In this document: in pieces, positions 58,194 through 64,000 of the stretch
Numbering within the stretch: the stretch's first letter is position 1
Layout: every line of letters starts with the position of its first letter
NCBI GenBank assembly: GCA_964370715.1
Contig: CAYJKJ010000007.1
Span: 54,903-118,902 of the forward strand
From: CAYJAY01 sp964370715
Lineage (GTDB): Bacteria; Bacillota; Clostridia; Oscillospirales; Ruminococcaceae
Length of the DNA stretch: 64,000 bases
Reading direction: 5' to 3'
The notes under the pieces: model-generated
Told to the model about the DNA's origin: nothing
The model's database searches: none
The model's input: the letters and a program-made list of their open reading frames with translations, nothing else
Position numbers and translations under genes: made by a program

Positions 58194-60905
58194 ATGTTTA
58201 ATGGTGTGTTGAAATTTAAAGGGACATTTAGACCTTATCAGCAACGGGTTATCGATAAGTTTAACGACTATATAAAAGACAACAAGTTTCATATCGTTGC
58301 GGCTCCGGGGTCGGGCAAAACGACGCTCGGAATAGAGCTTATTAGAAAGCTAGATCAAAACACGTTGGTTCTTGTTCCCAGCATCACGATTAGGGAGCAA
58401 TGGATTAAAAGAGTTGCTGACGGCTTTTTTGTGGACGGTCTCGATATTAAAGACTATGTTTCAAACGACCTTAACAACCTAAAACCGATAACCGTTTCGA
58501 CCTATCAAGCAGTAAACAGTGCGCTTTCAAAGTTTAGCGGCGAGATTAGCGAACAGTTTGACGAACAAAACGCAGTTTCGGAACAGGTTGACTATAGCGG
58601 TCTTGATTTGATTAAAAGCCTTAACAGCTCGGAATTTACGGCTATCTGTCTTGATGAATGTCACCATCTTAGAAGCGAATGGTGGCGGTCGCTTGAAACG
58701 CTTAAAAACAACGTTAACTTAACCTACACAATATCGCTTACGGCAACTCCGCCCTACGATTCCGATTATAACGAATGGCAACGATATCTCGAGATGTGCG
58801 GAGAGATAGATGAAGAAATAAGCATACCCGAACTTGTTAAAGCGCAAAACCTTTGCCCCCATCAGGACTATATCTATTTTAACTATCCGACCAAAAAAGA
58901 GAAAAGCAAACTAGATGAATTTATCACTAAGCAGGACGAAACGGTTAAATTTTTTATGAACGACGATGAGTTTAAAGATATCGTTCTTTCATATCCGCTA
59001 GACCAAAAGGTATATGAACTAGACGTTTTGTTGGATGAACCGAAATACCTTTCTTCGATTTTAATTTTTTTCAATTCAAAAGGGGAAATAATTCCGCAAG
59101 AGATTAAAGATATCATCGGTTATAAATCGCTTGAACCTATGTCGGCAAAATGGTTGGAAATTCTTTTGCAAAATGTTTTATATGACGACATAGATTCCTA
59201 TATGATAACGCTTGAACAACGAGACAGGTATACAAACAAGCTTAAAACTTTGGGGTTCATCGAAAAACGCAGGGTCAATATGGAGGTAAAAGGAAAACTA
59301 AAAAAGGAGCTTGTTCGGTCGATTGGCAAATGCGAGAGCATTAAAAAGATAACGTTTCATGAATATTCCCTACTTAAACAAGACCTTAGGCTTTTGATCC
59401 TTTGCGACTACATAAAAAAAGAGTTTATTCCGGCGATAGGAGACAACACAAAGAATGTTGAGGCTTTGGGGGTTGTTCCGTTTTTCGAGATGCTCAGAAG
59501 ACACAGCGCCGAGATAAACACGCCGATAAAGCTAGCCGGGCTTTCGGGTTCGGTCGCTATTATCCCCTGTGAAGCAAAACAAAGGCTTGTTGAACTTTCG
59601 GGGTTTAACGAAAAAATAAAGTTTGAAACTATCGGCAACCTAAACGACAATAGCTATATCGAAGTCACCGTTTCGGGCGACAGGCACATTCTAACATCAC
59701 TTATAACAAAACTGCTTGAAGAGGGTTATATCGAGGTGCTTATCGGGACAAAATCGCTCCTTGGCGAAGGGTGGGACAGCCCTTGCGTTAACACCCTTAT
59801 CCTAGCAAGCTTTGTCGGAAGCTTTATGTTAAGCAACCAAATGCGAGGCAGAGCGATTAGGACCCAGCCCGGCAACCCCGACAAGACGAGCCATATTTGG
59901 CATCTTGCTTGTATAGCGGACAGTTCGTCGAAAAACACAGCGGAACAAAACGGCGAGAACATCAGCGCGGAGGATGAAGTGAGCGAAGATATGTTGACTA
60001 TCGACAGAAGAATGAAAACGTTTATGGGGCTTCATTACAGCGAACCTTATATAGAAAACGGCACGTTTCGCATTGATAATATAAGGTATCCGCTTTCGGA
60101 ACATAAAAACGTTGTCGAAACAAACAAGAGTATGCTAGAACTTAGCAGCGAGAGAAAAGGGCTTAAACAGCGTTGGCAGGAGGCTCTTGATATAGCGGAA
60201 AAGATAGAGATAGTCGAGCAGGTTGAAAAGCCTTATGAAAAAACATATTTTGGGCTTTTTAGTCATAAAAGAATAGGGGTACTTATAACGAGTATCTATC
60301 TATTCGTTTCGATGATATACATATTAGCTATTGCATTTGGCTTTACAACTTCGACGGCAAGTATAATTATAGTATTCTGTTTGTTTGCTTTGAGCTATAT
60401 AACGTTTTTCGTTTTTTTACTAAATCAAAAATTTTTCTATTATCTGCTTAATCCGATAAAAAGCATGAAAAAAGTTGCGAATGGCGTCTATCTTGCGCTT
60501 AAAACGGAGGGTTTTGTGTCGAGCGATTTTGCAAAGGTTGAGTATGAGACACATCATTACGACGTCGTTTATCTTAAGGGCGGTTCGGGGAAAGATAAGG
60601 CGGTGTTTGCAAACACGATGATGGAGTTCTACGGCGAAATCGACAACCAACGTTATATACTCTATTCTAAAAAACGAAGAGGAACTAATCGAGGATATTT
60701 CGCAGTTCCTGAAATCTTTTCAAAAAACAAAGAACAGGCGAGGAGCTTTGCCGACACCATTTCGGAATATGTTGAACCGTTTGAAGCGGTTTACACAAGA
60801 AACGCAGAAGGGCGAAAGTTGTTGCTCGAAGCGAGAAGATATAGCTTTGCCAATCAAGAGATGCGAGCGATAACCAAGAAAAAAGTTAAATCCGCTTTGG
60901 AATAA
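58194..60905 (+). CDS. Superfamily 2 helicase with a membrane-spanning C-terminal region
   Basis: 903 residues. Residues 1-570 are a DEAD/DEAH-type SF2 motor, closest in style to type III restriction and RecQ/UvrB-like ATPases: FRPYQQRVIDKF (Q-motif area), Walker A APGSGKTTLG near 37, LDECHHL (DExH as DECH) near 153, SLTATPP near 182, GTKSLLGEGWDSP near 518 and QMRGRAIR near 549. A large insert sits between the two motor domains (about 210-480). After this, residues about 693-717 and 723-745 are two strongly hydrophobic helices, and a further 150-residue domain ends the protein. Helicases with transmembrane segments are unusual. AAGGAAG lies 12 bases before the ATG. Function unknown. Confidence 0.85.
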   Translation: MFNGVLKFKGTFRPYQQRVIDKFNDYIKDNKFHIVAAPGSGKTTLGIELIRKLDQNTLVLVPSITIREQWIKRVADGFFVDGLDIKDYVSNDLNNLKPITVSTYQAVNSALSKFSGEISEQFDEQNAVSEQVDYSGLDLIKSLNSSEFTAICLDECHHLRSEWWRSLETLKNNVNLTYTISLTATPPYDSDYNEWQRYLEMCGEIDEEISIPELVKAQNLCPHQDYIYFNYPTKKEKSKLDEFITKQDETVKFFMNDDEFKDIVLSYPLDQKVYELDVLLDEPKYLSSILIFFNSKGEIIPQEIKDIIGYKSLEPMSAKWLEILLQNVLYDDIDSYMITLEQRDRYTNKLKTLGFIEKRRVNMEVKGKLKKELVRSIGKCESIKKITFHEYSLLKQDLRLLILCDYIKKEFIPAIGDNTKNVEALGVVPFFEMLRRHSAEINTPIKLAGLSGSVAIIPCEAKQRLVELSGFNEKIKFETIGNLNDNSYIEVTVSGDRHILTSLITKLLEEGYIEVLIGTKSLLGEGWDSPCVNTLILASFVGSFMLSNQMRGRAIRTQPGNPDKTSHIWHLACIADSSSKNTAEQNGENISAEDEVSEDMLTIDRRMKTFMGLHYSEPYIENGTFRIDNIRYPLSEHKNVVETNKSMLELSSERKGLKQRWQEALDIAEKIEIVEQVEKPYEKTYFGLFSHKRIGVLITSIYLFVSMIYILAIAFGFTTSTASIIIVFCLFALSYITFFVFLLNQKFFYYLLNPIKSMKKVANGVYLALKTEGFVSSDFAKVEYETHHYDVVYLKGGSGKDKAVFANTMMEFYGEIDNQRYILYSKKRRGTNRGYFAVPEIFSKNKEQARSFADTISEYVEPFEAVYTRNAEGRKLLLEARRYSFANQEMRAITKKKVKSALE

Positions 60906-60933
60906 AAAATCTTAAACAAAATGGGTGGAACAG

Positions 60934-62466
60934 ATGAAAAAAGCTATTAATTCGATACATATGAAGATATTTGTTACGGTAGCTGCGGTTTTAATTCAAC
61001 TGGCGGTAATAGTTGGGGTGTATCTTTGGTTGGGGAGATATTTCACATGGTTTTATGCGGTTATGTTGGGGGTCAGTCTTTTGGCCGTTGCATATATCGC
61101 CACTCGAGACAAAAAGGTTGAATATAAACTGATTTGGATGCTAACGCTTGCTATGCTTCCGATTTTGGGCGGCCTTTTGTATATAATGTTTTGGAGAAAT
61201 CTTTTCAGCGAAAAAGAGCTAAAGCATTATGATCAAGTTGCAAAGCTATATACGGAAGCTATGACGGGCGACCTAGAGGTTAAACAAAACCTTGCTTTAA
61301 CCGATAAAGATGCATATAGGCAATCAACATATATCTCTAATTCTTCCGGGGCTTGTTTGTTTCAAAACACCGAAGTTGAATATTTCAAAGTTGGTGAAGA
61401 GATGTTTAATTGTATGATTAACGAGCTTAAACAAGCCGAAAAGTTTATTTTCCTTGAATACTTCATTATACAGGGCGGCAAGATGTGGGGGTCGATACTG
61501 GAAATTCTTGAACAAAAAGCAAAGCTTGGGGTCGATGTTCGAGTTATGTATGACGATTTCGGTTGCCTAACAACATTGGCGGCAGATTTTGCAGTTAGTC
61601 TTAGGAAAAAAGGGATAGCTTGCGAGCCGTTTAATAAATTCAACCATATATTTAATTCAAACTTCAACAGCAGAGACCATAGAAAGATCTGCGTCATTGA
61701 CGGCAATGTTGGTTTCACGGGAGGCATTAACATCGCCGATGAATACATCAACGCCTATGTTAAACATGGGCATTGGAAAGACACCGCTGTAGTTTTAAGG
61801 GGGGAGGGTGTTTTTGGCTTAACAACGATGTTTTTGTCGATGTGGAACGCAATAACCCACACGACGGATAGATATCAAGACTTTAAACCAACCGTTGCGA
61901 TAAAAACCGATGGTTTCGTTCAGCCTTTCACCGATATGCCGATTGATGATGAACCGGTTGGCGAAAGATTATATATGAGCATATTGAACAGCGCTACTGA
62001 TTATGTTTATATAACAACCCCATATCTTATTATAAGCAGCGATATGATGTCGGCGCTTCAACTTGCGGCAAAATCAGGAATAGATGTTAGGATCATCTTG
62101 CCGGGGATTGCAGACAGGGGCTTTGTTCATTTTTTAAGCCGTTCATACTATGAACCGTTGATTAAATCGGGGGTCAAAATCTATGAATACACTCCGGGGT
62201 TTATTCATTCAAAGATGTTTGTTTCGGATGATAAAACCGCAATAGTCGGAACGATTAATCTAGACTACCGCAGTTTATCGCTACATTATGAATGTGGGGC
62301 TTGGCTTTTCAACAGCAGTGCTGTGTATGATATTAAAAACGATTTGATCGAAACCTTTAAAAGATGCGAAGAGATAACTAAGGACACTATGCAAAACAAA
62401 GAAAAATTAGGTTTCTTTAAATTTGTTGCGTTGAGTGTTTTAAGAATTTTGGCTCCGCTGATGTGA
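60934..62466 (+). CDS. cls: Cardiolipin synthase (phospholipase D family)
   Basis: 510 residues from the ATG at 60934 after GGGTGGAAC. Joins two phosphatidylglycerols into cardiolipin at the membrane. Two N-terminal helices (about 10-30 and 36-54) and a third near 68, then two HKD motifs: HRKICVIDGNVGFTGG near 250 and HSKMFVSDDKTAIVGT near 425, each with His, Lys and Asp. The membrane part and length fit the ClsA/YwnE type. It lies 28 bases after the helicase gene, so the two may be co-transcribed. Confidence 0.93.
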   Translation: MKKAINSIHMKIFVTVAAVLIQLAVIVGVYLWLGRYFTWFYAVMLGVSLLAVAYIATRDKKVEYKLIWMLTLAMLPILGGLLYIMFWRNLFSEKELKHYDQVAKLYTEAMTGDLEVKQNLALTDKDAYRQSTYISNSSGACLFQNTEVEYFKVGEEMFNCMINELKQAEKFIFLEYFIIQGGKMWGSILEILEQKAKLGVDVRVMYDDFGCLTTLAADFAVSLRKKGIACEPFNKFNHIFNSNFNSRDHRKICVIDGNVGFTGGINIADEYINAYVKHGHWKDTAVVLRGEGVFGLTTMFLSMWNAITHTTDRYQDFKPTVAIKTDGFVQPFTDMPIDDEPVGERLYMSILNSATDYVYITTPYLIISSDMMSALQLAAKSGIDVRIILPGIADRGFVHFLSRSYYEPLIKSGVKIYEYTPGFIHSKMFVSDDKTAIVGTINLDYRSLSLHYECGAWLFNSSAVYDIKNDLIETFKRCEEITKDTMQNKEKLGFFKFVALSVLRILAPLM

Positions 62467-62501
62467 TAAAAAAATTGTTAATTAATATGTAGTATATTTA
62501 A

Positions 62502-62542
62502 GGTTATAATAACTTCAGCAAGAGGTTGTTATAGCCTTTTTT
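62502..62542 (+). terminator. Terminator of cls
   Basis: Fifteen-pair stem (62502-62516 with 62522-62536, including G-U pairs) with a 5-base loop, followed by six T. Confidence 0.85.
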
Positions 62543-62767
62543 AGTTGTTGATTAAAAACGATTAACAGCTATTTAATACCTGCTGAACAAGTCAAAAACA
62601 GCTTTGCAAAATCACAGAATGCTGTTTTTGACTTGCAGATAGCATCAAGATAAGCCAACAAAATACGCATTATAGGCGTATTTTGTTTCAAATGCATAGC
62701 ATTTCTACTGAATAACTTGTTATTCAGTAGGCTTTATTTATTTCACACAAAGTTCATAGTTTGTTCA
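62543..62767. repeat. Cluster of palindromes between cls and the Fur-family gene
   Basis: No gene is visible in this part of the 365-base gap. It contains a 15-bp perfect inverted repeat (CAAGTCAAAAACAGC, 62588-62602 with 62621-62635), a 12-bp one (AACAAAATACGC, 62657-62668 with 62676-62687) and, directly after, the 48-bp repeat element at 62689-62736. None is followed by a proper T run. Confidence 0.6.
62689..62736 (+). repeat. Left copy of a 48-bp two-hairpin repeat
   Basis: Two small palindromes side by side: AAATGC-ATA-GCATTT (62690-62704) and CTACTGAATAAC-TT-GTTATTCAGTAG (62705-62730), then GCTTTA. The reverse complement recurs at 63953-64000 with 47 of 48 bases identical. Confidence 0.85.
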
Positions 62768-62808
62768 TTGACAACCTGTTCTTATTAGGATATAATCTTA
62801 ATTAAGAT
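62768..62808 (+). promoter_or_regulatory. Promoter and probable operator of the Fur-family gene
   Basis: Consensus TTGACA (62768-62773), 17-base spacer, consensus TATAAT (62791-62796). A perfect 14-bp palindrome ATCTTAATTAAGAT (62795-62808) overlaps the -10, the usual place for autorepression. It is only partly like the PerR box. Confidence 0.7.
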
Positions 62809-62831
62809 ATCTTACTGATTTGGAGCAAACA

Positions 62832-63221
62832 ATGACAACAAAACGAAATACTGTTCAAAGGGGTGTTGTTCTTTCGGCTGTTAACAGCTTGAAAAACCAT
62901 CCAACGGCGGAAACCGTTTTTCAAAAAATATCAAATGAATATCCAACGATTAGCAAAGGGACGGTATACCGCAACCTTAACCAGCTAGCCAACAGCGGCG
63001 AAATTTCAAAGATTGAAGTTCCGAGCGAGGCAGACCGTTTTGACCACATGACGTTTCCTCATTACCACACAAAATGCACAGAATGCGGCGAGGTGTTTGA
63101 TGTTGAGATGGATTATCTGCATGGTCTTGAAAATTCAATCAAAAACAAAAATGGATTTAGTTTTTGCGAACACACAATAAGTTTCAAAGGCGTATGCCTT
63201 GAATGCCAAACAAAAAAATAA
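62832..63221 (+). CDS. Fur-family regulator, PerR-like
   Basis: 129 residues from the ATG at 62832 after TTGGAGC; a TTG at 62820 precedes that site. The winged helix has NTVQRGVVLSAVNSLKNHPT and ISKGTVYRNLNQLANSGEIS; the metal domain has DRFDHMTFPHYHTKCTECGE with the His-rich regulatory site and two CxxC pairs (CTEC and CLEC) for structural zinc. The lack of extra C-terminal His and the DxxxH pattern suggest the peroxide sensor PerR more than Fur or Zur, but this is not certain. Confidence 0.88.
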   Translation: MTTKRNTVQRGVVLSAVNSLKNHPTAETVFQKISNEYPTISKGTVYRNLNQLANSGEISKIEVPSEADRFDHMTFPHYHTKCTECGEVFDVEMDYLHGLENSIKNKNGFSFCEHTISFKGVCLECQTKK

Positions 63222-63273
63222 CGCTTAACGGGGGCGCAAACCCGAAAAAATTAAAAAAATTTGGAGGTTAACA

Positions 63274-63837
63274 ATGAGAAGTTTAACAACATTCGATCTA
63301 CAATATGCGCATAGGTTTTATGGATTTAAAGGAGAGGCCCAGTATCTCCACGGACACACAGGGATTTTAACAATCGAGGTTGAAGACACCGTTAATCCCG
63401 GCGTTAACATGGTTTTTCCCTGTAATGAAATACAAAAAACCGCTTGGTCGCTTCTTAAAAACTTTGACCATTCGCTTATTTTAAGGGAAGACGATCCTTT
63501 GCTTCCGGCGATACTCGCTGTTTATGAACAAACAGGAATAAAAGACGGCACACCGCAAAACCAAATGAAGGGCGAAGCTTTCAAAACCGAGCTAGCAACA
63601 GCATATCCGGATTGTCGCTTGGTCGTAACAAAAGAGACGATGACGGTTGAGGGCATGATTAAGATAGTTTATGAACTGCTTAAAGACAAACTTAACATTG
63701 CGAAAATCACCTTCACGAGCGGCGTTAATGCGGCATCTGCCGAGTTCGACACAAACAATAAAATCGAACGTTGCCCGCTTTGCGGAATAGCGCTAAACAA
63801 AGACGGCGTTTGTGAAAAATGCGGTTATAAAAAATAA
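63274..63837 (+). CDS. QueD-like 6-pyruvoyltetrahydropterin synthase homologue with a C-terminal zinc ribbon
   Basis: 187 residues. The QueD/PTPS fold is shown by FDLQYAHRF near 8-16 and LHGHTGILTIEVE near 28 (three zinc-binding His), NFDHSLIL near 68 and the late VTKETMTVEGMIKIVYELL with the catalytic Glu-type position near 123. At the site where QueD carries its catalytic Cys (four residues before HGH) there is Ala. After the fold comes an added zinc ribbon, CPLCGIALNKDGVCEKCGY, near 166-184. It may be a QueD variant with changed chemistry. No other queuosine genes are nearby. GGAGG precedes the ATG. Confidence 0.85.
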   Translation: MRSLTTFDLQYAHRFYGFKGEAQYLHGHTGILTIEVEDTVNPGVNMVFPCNEIQKTAWSLLKNFDHSLILREDDPLLPAILAVYEQTGIKDGTPQNQMKGEAFKTELATAYPDCRLVVTKETMTVEGMIKIVYELLKDKLNIAKITFTSGVNAASAEFDTNNKIERCPLCGIALNKDGVCEKCGYKK

Positions 63838-63869
63838 TAGAATTGTTTGATTTAAAACAATCTTGAAAC

Positions 63870-63916
63870 AGGCTTTGCAGGTCGTTTAAGTAGATCTGCA
63901 AAGCCTTAGGTTTTTT
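63870..63916 (+). terminator. Terminator of the QueD-like gene
   Basis: AGGCTTTGCAG (63870-63880) pairs with CTGCAAAGCCT (63896-63906), followed by TAGG and six T. Confidence 0.88.
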
Positions 63917-63952
63917 CGTGACTACAAATAGGGTTTAAGCTGGGATTATAAT

Positions 63953-64000
63953 TAAAGCCTACTGAATAACAAGTTATTCAGTACAAATGCTATGCATTTG
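63953..64000 (-). repeat. Right copy of the 48-bp two-hairpin repeat, inverted
   Basis: Reverse complement of 62689-62736 with a single mismatch. It runs into the end of the window, so the full extent of the repeat unit cannot be seen. Confidence 0.85.

Noticed and set aside
62543..62736. A CRISPR array
   Set aside because: The palindromes differ from one another and there are no regularly spaced repeats with spacers, and no cas genes.
62689..64000. An insertion sequence with terminal inverted repeats
   Set aside because: No transposase or recombinase lies between the repeats and no target-site duplication can be seen, since the right copy reaches the window end.

Overview
The window looks like chromosomal DNA of an anaerobic, moderately AT-rich Gram-positive bacterium, most likely a Clostridia-type Bacillota. 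The evidence is the Firmicutes-style S10-spc-alpha ribosomal gene order (including map, a KOW protein, infA, rpmJ), zinc-binding S14 and adenylate kinase, an ntp-type V-ATPase with the Na+ ligand set, a glnA paired with an ANTAR regulator, PadR/DUF1700 and DUF1292 proteins, an oxygen-sensitive tungsten/molybdenum aldehyde oxidoreductase, and frequent TTG starts with strong Shine-Dalgarno sequences. No rRNA, tRNA, CRISPR array, transposase or prophage was seen.

Layout. 1-5.6 kb: a carboxylate uptake and catabolism cassette (TctB fragment, TctA, an Asp/Glu-racemase-like protein, a two-subunit transketolase, a D-2-hydroxyacid dehydrogenase). 5.6-7.7 kb: a small accessory patch with an XRE regulator, a divergent 55-residue protein and a secreted BspA-type leucine-rich-repeat protein. 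7.7-11.4 kb: a nitrogen operon of glnA behind a leader terminator, an ANTAR response regulator and pyrG. 11.7-14.1 kb: a DUF8052-like protein and a CstA transporter behind a leader that can form an H-type pseudoknot. 14.3-19.8 kb: a multiple-sugar ABC transporter (minus strand) divergent from a LacI regulator. 19.9-23.6 kb: a glycolytic pgk-tpiA-gpmI operon (minus strand). 23.8-32.8 kb: a complete V/A-type ATPase operon ending in an uncharacterised helical protein. 33.1-34.7 kb: a PadR-DUF1700 envelope operon. 34.9-38.3 kb: aldehyde ferredoxin oxidoreductase, a MoaD-like protein and an iron alcohol dehydrogenase. 38.4-41.6 kb: DUF1292 protein, a 6S-like RNA, tcdA and glnS. 41.75-58.1 kb: a single long S10-spc-alpha cluster from rpsJ to rplQ. 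58.2-62.5 kb: a helicase with a membrane-spanning C-terminal part and a cardiolipin synthase. 62.7-64 kb: a Fur/PerR regulator and a QueD-like protein bracketed by a 48-bp inverted repeat.

How it fits together: the metabolic genes suggest a fermenter that imports sugars and carboxylates, runs glycolysis, couples ATP to Na+ through the V-ATPase, and can interconvert acids, aldehydes and alcohols. The most unusual items are the pseudoknot-capable cstA leader, an L30 with a roughly 117-residue Lys/Ala/Pro-rich extension, a helicase fused to membrane helices, a QueD homologue in which the usual catalytic cysteine position is alanine and which carries an extra zinc ribbon, and the inverted repeat around the last two genes.
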